Positions 35,737 through 50,286 of a stretch of DNA of 64,000 bases are shown here, in pieces. Within the stretch, counting starts at the first letter, position 1. Each line of letters starts with the position of its first letter. The notes under the pieces were generated by a model. That model was not told the origin of the DNA. It was given only the letters and a program-made list of their open reading frames with translations, and did not search any database. Source of the DNA: Phallusia mammillata (Eukaryota; Chordata; Ascidiacea; Phlebobranchia; Ascidiidae); assembly GCA_003260075.1 (NCBI GenBank), contig QLIY01000048.1, forward strand, positions 124,001 to 188,000, given 5' to 3'. Position numbers and translations under genes: made by a program.

Positions 35737-36371
35737 CAGTGGCGTAGGAGCATATGCTGCCGCCCCTGGTTTTCGTTGAAAATGCCGCCCTACGTAGACT
35801 GCAGCAATTTTTGAAATAGTTTCATGTTCAAGCAATCTCTTCAATAAAAATAATTACAAATAATGTGCCGCGTCTCAGAAGTTCTATATTGCTCGAGAAA
35901 GAAGCCTCACTGTCTCAGCGTTAAGGNATGTGGTATATTAGGAAGAAATTAAAATGTTTGGGACTGTTAACAGTGGCACAGGAGCATATGCTGCCGCCCC
36001 TGGCTTTCGTTGAAAATGCCGCCCTACGTAGACTGCAGCAATTTTTGAAATAGTTTCCTGTTCAAGCAATCTCTTCAATAAAAATAATTACAAATAATGT
36101 GCCGCGTCTCAGAAGTTCTACATTGCTCGTGAAAGAAGCCTCACTGTCTCAGCGTTAAGGCCAAAAATAAAAGACAAAAAATGGAGAACAAATGTATTAG
36201 GCAAATAAAAGATCAATAGCCGCCTCAAAATTGAACTTTTCGAGCTTTCGCCGAAGCAAAATCAGCGATAACTTTTATCCAGAAGTGTCCCCTTAAGTCA
36301 TTTTACCGCCCCCTTGCAGCCTGCCGCCCCTGGCGCAGAGCCAGAACCGCCAAGTGGCTGCTACGCCACTG
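35737..36371. mobile_element. hAT-type MITE (inner, nested)
   Basis: Ends CAGTGGCGTAG and CTACGCCACTG are perfect inverted repeats, flanked by a perfect 8-bp duplication actgttaa (35729-35736 and 36372-36379). Its length is inflated: a block starting at about 35695 recurs right after an ambiguous base at 35927. The real element is therefore probably about 400 bp. Confidence 0.85.
35927..35927. other. ambiguous base N at a duplication junction
   Basis: The only N in the window. Sequence 35695-35926 repeats at 35928-36160 with about a dozen differences. The N therefore plays the same joining role here as the G10 runs do elsewhere. Confidence 0.75.
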
Positions 36372-36479
36372 ACTGTTAAGGGAGGATTTTGTCGAAAAAG
36401 GTTGGGAACTTCTGATCTAAACAACTGGATTTAAAAGATAAAAAGGCCTTTGTGTCAATTAACCACTTCGTCTACTTTC

Positions 36480-36760
36480 GGTTGACTCAACCAATTTTTG
36501 TTTGTTTCTCCTAACCCTCACTTGTCAGGGATTGATCCTTCCCACATCAACAAAGATTTAAACTGACTCACACTTGTTAGTTTCGATCTTTCACATTTGT
36601 CATCGAGGGGGGGGGGGATTGACTCAACCAATTTTTGTTTGTTTCTCCTAACCCTTCACTTGTCAGGGATTGATCCTTCCCACATCAACAAAGATTTTTG
36701 GTGTAGATAAGCAAAACTGACTCACACTTGTTAGTTTCGATCTTTCACATTTGTCATCGA
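36480..36760. repeat. duplicated block across G11
   Basis: 36480-36606 recurs at 36618-36760 around the G11 run at 36607-36617. The second copy has an extra ~16 bases (ttttggtgtagataagc). Non-coding. Confidence 0.62.
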
Positions 36761-39700
36761 GCAAGTAACTTGAAAACCAAGCTAAAACGCTTACCTTCAC
36801 GCCGTTTTAACAGAAGATTTTGAACACAGATTATGTGCTTTTGAACAGTTAGTATGACAACGCAATATTTTTTTGATTTGCGAGTATTGTACGACCGGTA
36901 TATTGTTTATATTGTGTTGGCCGCGCAATCTTTAAAAGTTTGGTTTTGTTTAAGTCAGAATCTTTAGCAACGAATTTTCGAATCTGTTTTTTATTAACTT
37001 TAAAACTATAAAACACAATGGAAATGTTGTCCCATTGCCAAATAAATAGACTTAGATAGTTATATGTACTGTACAGCAGCAATATTTTAACGTCAAAACG
37101 TTGTGCAGTATGAAAAGTTAAAACGTTTGTAAAAACATATCCTACTTTAGAATGTTCAATATCGCCTATATAAACAGAACGATTTTCCTAAAGTCATGAC
37201 AAGTGAGTACAAGTCAAACTGTTTCACTAGAGTTCCTCTGCACATAAACATTTCCCGTAAAAACATACCACAACGTGCTAAGGTAATCTGGTTTCATAAT
37301 CCCAAGCGGGTCGTCTGGTAAGAAGAAAGGTCTAAGCAAGATATCAAATTGCTTACAAAAAAAACTACCCGGTACCCTTGTGATTATAAGTTTTTGTTGT
37401 TGTTATCTTTAAAGGCACTTTTGAAGTTTCAAGTAAGGTTTATAATTTCGTCTGTATTTGTGTTAGAAACGCATTGGAAAATATCTTTAAAATATTGTGT
37501 ACATTTGCAACTTGCAATGTGTTTAGACTTGCATACCAATTTTTTGAACTTTATTAAAACTGACTCTAAAATGTATAAATGTCGTATTTTATCCTTGTAA
37601 CGCGCGCCCATTACTAAAAATCGATAACAACATCCATATAATCCAAATTCCAACAATTATGAAAGGACGATGTCGTAACGGCGGAAAGGTCAAATATAGA
37701 TTCGAAATCCATGCGTGTTTTGTTGTGCTGGTAACAAACAGCGTGAGCATTTCGGAAGACTGTAAAATGTGGACCTTATTAGTTAGCTTGTTTGTTTCAT
37801 TTGAATAGTATATGAGGGCTTACTGGTTATTTTAAAAACTAATCTAAAAGTTCGTTGCCAATTGTGGCTTTGTGGGTAAAATACAACAAAGTTTTAGGAC
37901 CGCTTTTGTAAGCTATAAGTAACCAAGAGTGAAAAAGAAACAAAAAGTTTGAGCAAACGTTTGCATTTTGCATGATATAAACAGCAACTCTTGCGTAACA
38001 AGGGTCAATGGTAAAACCAGAAAAGTAAGAAACGAAGGTAATCGTATTAAAAACCGCTTACGCCAGGGGTTGAACCGTCAACCCTCTTTCAACCCGGGAA
38101 ATACCGCCAGTACTCGGAAATCTGCTGAAAATCATGAGCGGAACGAAAGGTGAAAGGTCAGGAGATGTTTACCGCAACGAGGTGAGATGATCGGAAGATA
38201 ATTGGTCACAGAATCCAGCGTACACGGGAGAAAATACTTTGCTACAAAACCCGAATCGTTAGGGGCGAGATACACCAGCTTTGCGCTTAAGCGTCGACCC
38301 TGCGATTTGAGATCTTGCATGCAAATGATCAGGGCAAATCTTTAGCCAAACGAGCCGGAAAATTGTCAGATACGCCAGATTTGGGAGCAATAAGAGAAAC
38401 TGGGTCATCGATATGTTTTATCAGTAACAGTTTCTTGATAGATTTCAACGGATTGTACTGTTATGCAATGAGTTCCATAATGAACTGAATAAAACATTCT
38501 CTGATGTTTTTCGCTTGATATAAAAAGACACAGTCTGTGTGTCACACAGACCATGTTTAAACAATCATTGTTTATGGTCTTTTAACAGGCCAGTGTTTGT
38601 GCCAATGGCTTGTTTTAGCGAAAAGCGTAAAATACATGTGACTTTTTTTTGGCTGCATTGACTATAATTATTAAGATATACTTTGTAACTGTTTCTAACG
38701 TATACGCAGCATTGGTTTTAAAATGTGGTTTACAAGCTACCAAAGAATTCCTTTAAATCCAATAAAGAATATTGTATTCGTCTAACAATTACATCCTCGG
38801 GGAGTTTAAGTTCGACATGCTTTCGACATGAGCACCATTCTTGAAACAGAACAAACCTTGGCATCAACTTGCGCCCTGGATAACATTATTAATATGCAAT
38901 AGGATAAGGTATAGTTATTTATTTAAAGCTATACCAACTCTGTATGAAGCGAAATGCAATTGCTGTGTTGTTAAATGCCACAACCAAGCCGCGATTTTGC
39001 ACAAAACCATGCTAACCGCTGCCACAAAGAGAAAGGTCTTTGCATCCGTATTTCATGACTTACATTGTGATCCCATTAAATATCGTTGAGGCTTGTTTTA
39101 ATACGTCAGGGACCGGTGTAATTTCATCGTCTAAGAAGGATTCGAATGTCCGTGTTTGGTTTAAAGTCACTCATTTTGGCTAATTTACCGACAGGAATTC
39201 ATTAGTGCGATGATATTCCTTTATGGGAAAGTAAAATGCTAAGCCAAACATTTTTAACATTTATTGTTGTCGTTCTTTCTGCTAATATCGACGTAATAAT
39301 ACTTTTAAGTCACATAACTTTTCAAGCTAAAAATGCTTGTTGCTTTCGTTTAGAAACAGAAGTTGCTGAAAAACAATCACACTTCATTCATTTAAATAAA
39401 CCTTGCTGCGTCGAAATATTTTTGTGCAAGTTAAGCTGCGGTGTTTGTGCAAGATCTTTTTTGTCAGCTATGGAGTAAAAGCAACCGTCAAATCAGCTTG
39501 AAAATGCGACGCCATTTTGTCGGCGATATGCATGACTGCACCATCACAATGGTGCCACAGACTTGTATCGAAATCGTTTCTAAAAATATAAAAATTTAGT
39601 AGAGAGAGACACAAGTATTTGAAAGATTTGCTAATTATATGAAATTATATTCTGTTTAATTTTGTTCCAAAATTTTGTGACCAAAATGCAAGTGAAGTTA

Positions 39701-42700
39701 AAAAAAAACGGTTAAACTATTTCTTTTGATTTGATTCTTAAACCAAAGAGATTAATCGACGGTCCGTAAACAAAATAATAGATTATGTTTTTCTCCAAAT
39801 ATTTCACTATTTTGCAATCAAATCGACAAACAAACTATAATGGGATCATATTGTTTTATTTTGTGGCATAGAGTAGCGAATTCGTTTTAATCACATGCAA
39901 TTACCAAAATTGAAGTAGGAAAACGCACTTTTGCTTGCGCGCACAGTACTGTATTGAGATACAAAAAAGATACTTGCTGAAGCATGTTTGCTTGTAAGGA
40001 TGAATAACGTGGGAAATTTTCGAAACAAAATTTCATAAGTTAAGGCCTGTTGCATTTGAAGACTCGTCACTACATTGATCAGTGGTGTTTTATTTGAAGT
40101 CAGACGTCAACAGCTATCTCCTCTTCTCGTCTTTGATGGTTTTATGAATATTTTTCGGTAAGGAGAAAGTATTTATTAAACAACCCTGGCGGTGGGATTG
40201 GAATTTAATGTTGCGCGACAGACTTCCGTTTAACAGACCAACATCGGTCCGTTCTGACGAAGAATTAACCTTTATCGCCCATACCTAATTTTAATGTCTG
40301 TCTCTTTTCATGCGTCACAATTTAGTTTTAAAAAGAAATTTTGCGTTCTTGATATTGAATTTAATCATTCCTCGACTCATCAGCCAACTGGCCATAAATT
40401 TATGACAGCTTTGTGGTTTAAACAGATTTGAACTTTCGTTAGATATCGATAACCGTAAACAGATGGTTTGTTCAGTTAAACGAAAGTCGAAGTGCTTTAA
40501 CATTTATTTCTAACAGCTTACTATTGCCAAGCAATTACTAAAGTATTTGTAAAATGTGAAGCTTAATAAGGAATGGGTATAATGTTGTCAACCAAAAAGC
40601 TCTTGCAATTAAAGGTTAATCTCCGTTTGCAGCAAGGCCAAAGTGTCGTTTTAGACTGAAATATATTTTCGACCTTTTCACATGAAATGTCACCAACATT
40701 TTTGTTCTGTAGGGTCGCGGTTGACATTACCAATGCCTTTAATGTCTGTTACGCCGCCATTTCATTTCATGTGCCTGTTTTTCATTAGTTCTGTCGAAAT
40801 GAACGACCTCCCGTCCTAGATCGACAACTTCATATCGAGTAACCCGAACTGATGGTAATTTAAAGTAATTTCCTTTGAAATAGGACTTGGGCGCCATTCT
40901 CCACACATACTGACGGACAGCAACCTGTGTTACGCACATAACGTAAGGTTATAAGCAAGTAAACGTGCAATACAGAGTACCCTGGTATACTGTGACCGCA
41001 TGGCAGGAAATGTAGTGACGTTGATACACTGTATGTGAACATGTGATGACCCAGTTCTCTTATAAACCTTGTTCCCTCTATGACACAATACGATAGTTGT
41101 GCCATAAATTGCGTCATTCGCAGGATACCAGACTTAGATACCCTAAATGATTTAAATCGTTGTGTTGTACTCTAGGCATAGCCATTAATAAAACTGTGGA
41201 CATATTGCCTTTAAAGAACGGCAACAACCAAAAGTTAAATTTCTGTTGATGTCTGTTACCAACAAGGGTTTCACCTGTCAGTGCATGTTAACTGTTTGAA
41301 AATAATTTCATAAACTAATGAAGTAAAATAAACCCAACAATTTGGAGCAACATTGGGTTGAACCGCTGAGGTGATTTTTGTAACCCAACATAGTAAAAAG
41401 GGAAACGAAAATCTGTGGTGAAATTAGACTGAAAATTTACATACCCCGTTTTATTTAGTTATTGAATCATAATTTCAAACAACTCCATTTGTTTGCTTTT
41501 TTCGTCTTTTTAAAATTTGTGTTTGTTTTATTCCTATCGAAAGAAATGAGTAGCAATTGAAATTTTCGTGTATCTTGGCCCACATAACTCAAAAGAAAAC
41601 CACGTTAGGCCAACTTAAGGTTAATCGAGGAACACACATGAGTATGCCCTCTATGATTACATAACTACGTAACATCAACAATGAATAAACGGGTACATAA
41701 AAAGCATAAACAAGGAAGTTCTCATATGGCTTACGTCATCTGGTATTGCGTCACAATATTGTGTATTCTTGTAATAACGATAGGCGCGGCGTCTGTTAGG
41801 GCGTTACTGAATTGATAAAGAATGTTTAAGATTGTCTCTGTGAGTTTGTCAGTAACCGCACTAGGGGCCTTAGTAATGTTGTTTGGTTAAGAGGAAAGGC
41901 TTTCAGTGTCTAGTTGAGTCCTGTGTTGTTGTCCGCACTCCTTTAGTCTGATTGGTAATAGGGTTTAGGTGGTTTTATTTGCCAATGTTGATTAATTTCA
42001 CCGTGGCAACGGGATTTTTTAGCGGTCGGTGTGAAATGATAGTTGGTGTCAGTTTTGTTGCTAGACTTTTGTGTAACATGAAAACAGAATATGTGCTTGT
42101 GTGCGAAAACGCAGCGACAGTACGAGGGACTTTTTTGTTGTGTTGATAGAAACAGGCGTAAACATAAAACCGTGTGAGCGAATGAGTTGAGATGGTCCAA
42201 CAATACTTGACTTGGTTTCAGATCATCTTCAAACCAAACAATACTTAAACAGATGTTACGTTACGAAACAATGAACACAACTGTCTCAAAATTTAACTGG
42301 ATTGATAAAACACTGTTCAATGTAGCCTTTTGGTGCCTATATTTGAAGTTAAACACCACGGCCAAAATTACGTCTGCGTAACAAATATACGTTTGCCACA
42401 ACTAAACGAAACTTTGCCACCCCTAACCGATTACGACGTAACACCTGGCAGTGTTGCGCAATCATCGCGCAGCCACTATGACGTCAGGTGATGAAACGTA
42501 CCACATACCTGGAAAGTTTGCCTAGGACAATCGAACGGCGCGATTCTTCTCGTTCGAAAGCGAGTGTCGCGGCGTGGAATAAAGGTTGAGTCAACACGGG
42601 GCCGGTGTGGCTCAATTGGTGGAACCTTTCTAAGCCTTGACTCACTTTGAGGGATTTTTATTGGCAAAGAGAAAGTGACTGTTGGTTATCCTGGGCCTCG

Positions 42701-44950
42701 CGTAACTGCCGTTTGTCTACAGTGGTTCCGCGTTCCATTCCAACAAAGCCTAGCGCTACCACGCCGCGATCAACCTGTCGCGCTGCCCATTGTGACGAAA
42801 CGTTTTATGAATAGCGTCGATCGGTGTGCGTGGGAATGACGTTGTTTTTTTTCTTGTTAATAAGTGACATTCTTCATAAGTTTGTTAGTTAGTTATTGTA
42901 ACGCAACGTAAGAGCTCGGTATTAGCAATTTTGCGTTGCTATTAAAAAAGAGGGTAAAAGTCATGCATATCTGAAAGCACTTTTTACATTGAAATTAAAC
43001 ATGCATCAGCTGCTGTTTGAAACAATATTTATGATGATATCTTGCAGATATTGAGGACAGGTCGTTAAGAGTTCCGCCATTACGCCAACAGTTCCCATTG
43101 AAAACTCGAAAATGAGTCAAAAGCTTTAGTAGACCAAAAAGAGGAACCAATTACTGATGGTGAAATCGCATTAAAGAGAATAGAACAACTAGTTTCTGTA
43201 AGTTTTTATAAAATTTAGGTCATGTTTGAAAACGGTGCTTGACTCCCAACTGACTTTCATGACGAAACGCAGATTTGAGTAGATTGTGTCTAAACAATGT
43301 TTATTTTTAGAAAGGTTTTACTGAAACGAGTAAGCTTAATACAGATTATATGCTACTGGCGGTTAGTTGTTTTCTTTTTTGATCTTTAATGAAATTTGAC
43401 TTCCCATGCTTAAAGAAAAAAAAAGTTAAAACTTCACACTCTTTGGAAACGTATGGGAAACAAAAATCAACACAATTCAAATTTGCGCCGGTGGATGGCT
43501 AACAGTGAAATACCGACTTTAGAGTACAAATCAACAGTTTAAACGTCCATCACGAATAAACAACACAGATTTTTTTGTTTCCCAGGTGACAAAATACTGT
43601 CTGACGTGACAGTGGTTTGAATAATGCAGTTATGAAATCAAAGTAAAGTCATATCGATTCTATAACACATTAACATTGTACATAGAACTTAGGTTGTTCT
43701 TCATCTGAATTTTATCTGTCATTTCGAGCGTCGGTTACGTTAGATTACTGTGTTTTTTCTGGCCTTTCGAACACAGGAACAAAGATTCTCTTAAAATAAC
43801 TATGATAGTGACTGAAGAGTAAAGGTGACTCATCGAGTAGTCGGTTCGCTTTTGTGCTGATAAGATCAAAGTCAACAAGTTGTTGAAAGTCGAAACGTAC
43901 GTGAAGTTTAATGAGTTTCCAGTTTTTAGTTGGTTTAGTCAACAGATATGTAGCAAATTTCCAAGGCGGTATACGTCTGTGCGTGGGATTTAAGACCTAG
44001 GCAAGGGTTTATTCCCAACCTTCGAGTAATAGTTTATTGTGCGTTGTTGTAAAAATCACTTAAAATAAATAAGCAGTAGTGTATGAAAAATACACTCGTT
44101 TGATTCTTTGGTTTCATCATACTGTTAGGGGTTTTGTACTTGTTTAATCTATCCCTTTATCTTACTTCTCATTGGCTTTAACGTAACAAACAGTTCCAGT
44201 GCATAAGTTAGTAGACCTGGTAAAACAGTCAGTAGCTGTATAGGACTTAGCTTTATTGTGGCCATACGGTTAAGGCCTTGCCCTGTAGTGCATATGAGCC
44301 AACTGTTTTAGAACGGATAAAATTTACAAGTAATGAACTACCCTTGAAGGAGCAGAAAATTTGCATATCACTGTCGGTATATGCAAATTAACCTTACCAT
44401 ACAAGGTGTAACCTGGTGATAATCCCAGCATGCCAAGGCGAGAAATCAAGTAAATTAGTTTATGTGTATTTACTTCAATGAAGATATAACATCTTTTGTT
44501 CTAGTGAAAGAAGTATATAATGAGGAAGCTCGACAGCCTACTAATCGTTTGAGCAGCTCAGTAATCAAAAATATCTTTGTGAAAAACCCTGACTTTAATT
44601 ATTTCTGACTGGATCGGTTTAGTTCAGTAACTTAGCAAAGTATGTTTGATCTATATTATTGGTTAACTTGATTTGTTATGGCGTTTGGAAGATTGAAGAA
44701 CTTTACAAAGTAAAACGGTGTTTACAACCGATCTATAGGCAGTAAATGGTTTGTTGCTTTAAAAATTCAGCCTTGTTGTCAGATAATAACGCACCAGAAT
44801 GGTCGCTAGGTGACGATACGGAGACCTGAGCTACGCGAAACCAGGAACACATTGGTCAATTGGGAAAAAAGGGCAAAGGGCCATTACGAAACCTTTTTCT
44901 CTCACCGCGCGCTGGATTCATGAATGGCTGACGTGCGGTCGCGCGGCGGT
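36761..44950. other. long intergenic stretch
   Basis: About 8 kb with no exon, RNA gene or complete transposon that I can support. The least bad exon candidates are 37990-38150 (+) and 42500-42650 (-), both rejected for lack of a convincing acceptor. 42603-42627 resembles a tRNA A box without a matching B box. Confidence 0.4.

Positions 44951-46905
<1,955 letters not shown>

Positions 46906-46945
<40 letters not shown>
46906..46945. other. G run of 40 bases
   Basis: A pure G tract about 130 bp upstream of the PH-domain start codon, without flanking duplication. Its length and reality are doubtful. Confidence 0.6.
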
Positions 46946-46946
<1 letters not shown>

Positions 46947-47073
46947 CAATAATAAAAGTGAACTAATGCGACAGGTGGGAATAAAATAAATAGAAACTGA
47001 ATGTTGAACTGGGATCCTAGCTGCATTCGAATGAACAGATGTTAATCGCGGTTTGAAACACTACACGGGGTCT

Positions 47074-47592
47074 ATGGTTGTCGAGGCCGAGTGCTTTGCA
47101 GAGGAAGAAGGCACCGCGCTTGCACAAAACCTCTCATCACCGCCAGCCACCCTACGCACTGCGCAGACCGACGGATTCGCAACTATACTACCCTGCTGTA
47201 GAGGGCTGGACCGAAACAGTTGGTCCAGCGAAGCGAGTTGGTCGGCAAAAATGGGTGCAGAAGAAGTCACTGTGATATGTGAAGGATTTCTGGACAAGAA
47301 AGTCGATCATAGGCGCTTGCCTATTGGACCAGCATGGAAGCGAAAGTACTGTGTGTTAAGTTCGGATGGTTTGAGGATGTACAGGAGTAAAGCGAAGAAA
47401 GAAAGTGGTGGATCAGCACTACGGACAGTTCCCTTGTGTCATATAAAGAGCGTGAGTCGGCTTAATGAAGAAGATGGCACCCAGGTTCGATATTTTGTAC
47501 TGGAAACCGAACAAGGTGAAGCTATGACGTTTCGTTGCCGTGGTGACCTGGGATGGGTCGCTCAGATTCAGATTCAACTGATACATTATAAG
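47074..47592 (+). CDS. PH-domain protein, first coding exon
   Basis: Starts at ATG 47074, with an in-frame stop upstream at 47032, and reads 173 codons to a strong donor (ATAAG|gtgagt). Residues 1-60 are low-complexity. Residues about 67-173 form a complete pleckstrin-homology fold: VICEGFLDKKVDHR, AWKRKYCVLSSDGLRMYRSK, SALRTVPLCHIKSVSRL, RYFVLETEQGEAMTFRCR, and a C-terminal helix with the invariant Trp (LGWVAQIQIQLIHYK). Basic residues in the first two strands (KKVDHRR, KRK) could bind phosphoinositides. The exon is phase 0. Later exons are uncertain: a phase-matched stop-containing exon exists at 59142, and the PDZ exons from 59885 on the same strand could belong to the same locus, but their phase does not join directly. 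Confidence 0.8.
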
Positions 47593-47784
47593 GTGAGTTG
47601 GAATGTGCAAGTTGCATGCAAGTACGATATAGTAATGCAGAATATATGCTGCAATATGTTACCATGAAAATGCAGCAAACCTAGTACATTCATAAATAAC
47701 AACCAACTGCTAATATGTACAAGGCGACATCAATCCTGCACTAACATTAGTTGAACTATGTTAGTTATAAAGAAAATAACTTTT

Positions 47785-47868
<84 letters not shown>

Positions 47869-49948
47869 TTACCTGATCAGACCACCATATAAGAACCTGT
47901 CTGGACTGTTTAGCTAAAACATGGATTTACAAACTTATACTTGACTTGAGTCAAAACATGTGCGTATTAGTAACACACACCGGTAGTTGTTGCAACAGAG
48001 GTCTCGTTCGAAAAGCAATAAAGCGAGTATGACGTCACAAAGCGTGATAGAGGTCATACTGTCCCTAGAACGGAAGGAAGGGGGGTCGATCAATTGCAGT
48101 ATATCACCTCGCATGAAACGCTGCAAAGCAGTTGACTTGAAAAGCGATCACTTATTGGTAAACTTCACTTTCGAATTTGTCAACAATGCATTTAGAATTA
48201 ATAACACGCAGATACAAAAAACACCTATTGCATTATCCGGCTTTGAGTTAAGGATTGTATAAATCGGTAAAAAAACGCTGTGAGGTGTGTTCAATTTCCA
48301 CACTAAATATGCCTAAGTTATCTTCACAACTAAACCTTGCAATACACAAAACGTGTATAGGATTCACATTACGTAAATGCACTTCGGAGCAAATCGTGTA
48401 ACAAATGGTGTGCTGTCGTTTAAAATGTATGGATATTTTTTTGTAAGGTGTACTTTTTATCAAGCCAATTATAAGTCCTTGTCCTGTGTTTCAAGGTTAT
48501 TCAGTACGATCCCGTTCATTCCAAACATGTTTGCACGTATTTTTGGCTCTTATTTATGTTCACAAACCGGATCGAAAAAATAAATCTCATTAATTTTTCA
48601 CAAGTCTTTTCCCGGGCGATTTTCAATCTAGGTGGGGAGAATTACTTATGGCTTACCTGATTGTTTGCAAAGCAAGCAGTGCGCTTAACACCATAGCTAA
48701 TTTGTAAGCACCCAGCTAGCTAGCTCATACTTTATATGATGCAACGAAGGAATTGACCCATCATCCCATGTAGGATGGTTATGTCACCTTTGATGCCGGG
48801 GGGGGGGAGCTCATACTTTATATGATGCAACGAACGAATTGACCCATCATCCCATGTAGGATGGTTATGTCACCTTTGATGCCATAACAACTGTTTAAAC
48901 AGCATTGGTTAGTTTTGCATGTGATGTGCAAACAATCACCCGATGAAAAATGTGAGAAAATGACTGATTAAGAAAAAGGAACCAAATTTTTGTGAAGTAT
49001 ATATGGCAATCAAAAGAGGTGTATGGTCGTTTTTTGTTAACATGCAGTAAATTTTCTTTGAACATTGTTGTTTCAAAGCTGTTGTAGCGAGCTGCAGCAC
49101 ATTCAAGGGCAACGTGAAATAAACCGTTAGATTTTACATCAATTTCTGTCTTTGGCGCCTTTGCTGCAAAACAATCGATGTATAATTGGATTAAGCTCAA
49201 CCTGACCTGTTTGATGTCGGAACGAGATAGGGCATTCGAATTTGCAACAAATATAAATCGAATTTGCATGCGTGGGTGGAAGGAAAGAATAATAGAAAAG
49301 TGCATACGCAATAATATTGATTGTTACATCTGAAATGTCGCGTCCTTTTATTTTGATTTCTCTCGTTTTGTCGGGCCTGAATGTTCTTAAAATCCATCAA
49401 CAATTTGGTCTTTATTTCATAACACCTTAAGTTGCCCAACAGCGTACTGTACATTTGAGTTTATTATTGACATAGTAAATTTATTCAGTCAGCCTATAAT
49501 TCGAAGATTTACTCATGTCGTCATCTATGAGATATAAAACTCACACATAATCTAATTATTTGTAGGAGGATCCTGTTTCTATTGCGTATGCAAAGTTAGT
49601 TTAGAGTGGTAAATTTGCTGAATTTCAGCTCTAATCGCCGTTAAACTGCATTGCCTGAAATCTTGTTTTTTTGTTTTTTTGTTATTCTTGCTATGACCCG
49701 TTGAGACAAATTGAGCGCGGGGGGGGGGCCGAAGATTTTCAGCCTATAATCCGAAGATGAAATCTTGTTTTTTTGTTATTCTTGCTATGACCCGTTGAGA
49801 CAAATTGAGCGCCACGTAAACTTGTAGTAAAACTTGAACACAGGATACTGAAACCACGCTTTCGTTGTCAACAGGCGGAAGAGCAAAACACTGGGTGTAT
49901 AACAAATGACGAGACCACACGACAGTGTTTAATACCTTCTGTTTACGG
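47593..49948. other. intron or intergenic, with 81-base G run and two junctions
   Basis: Contains a G run of 81 (47786-47866), a G10 junction at 48798-48807 (48720-48797 recurs at 48808-48885) and another at 49719-49728 (49650-49718 partly recurs at 49740-49812). No supported exon; frames at 47987-48262 and 48895-49311 lack splice context. Confidence 0.5.
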
Positions 49949-50278
49949 CAGGGGTGTCCAAACTTTTTTTAATGGAGGCCAATTTTTACCAGGTGAAGAC
50001 GACCGCGGGCCAACGTTTTTTAGAATTAGAACACAAACATACGACATTTAAAGGAAATTGTGGAATTTTATTGCGTCAGCACCATGTACACTTCCTTTTT
50101 ACCGGTAAATAAAGTTCCATGAAAAGCTTTTGCGTGAATCACAAGTCGCCATAACCCAAAAACGTAATCAAACTATGGTAGGTCATGCGTAACACAATTT
50201 GTAAAAAACAGCCGCGGGCCACGTGAAATGCCGCCGGGGGCCGCATTTGGCCCGCGGGCCGCACTTTGGACACCCCTG
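49949..50278. mobile_element. hAT-type MITE, 330 bp
   Basis: Ends CAGGGGTGTCCAAACTTTTT and TTTGGACACCCCTG are inverted repeats, flanked by a perfect 8-bp duplication gtttacgg (49941-49948 and 50279-50286). The CAGGGGTGTCCAAA terminus is found in hAT elements of many animals. Internal gcgggcc words repeat near the right end. Non-coding. Confidence 0.9.
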
Positions 50279-50286
50279 GTTTACGG

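Larger units (their letters stand above)
35620..36414. mobile_element. hAT-type MITE (outer), interrupted by a second hAT
   Basis: Ends CAGTGTTACCTAACC and, reverse-complemented, CAGAAGTTCCCAACC. Flanks are ctctaaac (35612-35619) and atctaaac (36415-36422), an 8-bp target duplication with one mismatch. Most of its length is the inserted element at 35737-36371. Non-coding. Confidence 0.72.

Noticed and set aside
37968..38153. Possible + strand exon with Arg/Asn-rich translation
   Set aside because: A donor-like GAACGAAAG|gtgaaa is present but no good acceptor, and composition is not clearly protein-like.
42603..42640. tRNA-like A box (tggctcaattggt)
   Set aside because: No B box at the right distance and no cloverleaf.
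42476..42667. Possible - strand exon ending in TFQ|gtatgt
   Set aside because: The acceptor side is weak and no partner exons are seen.
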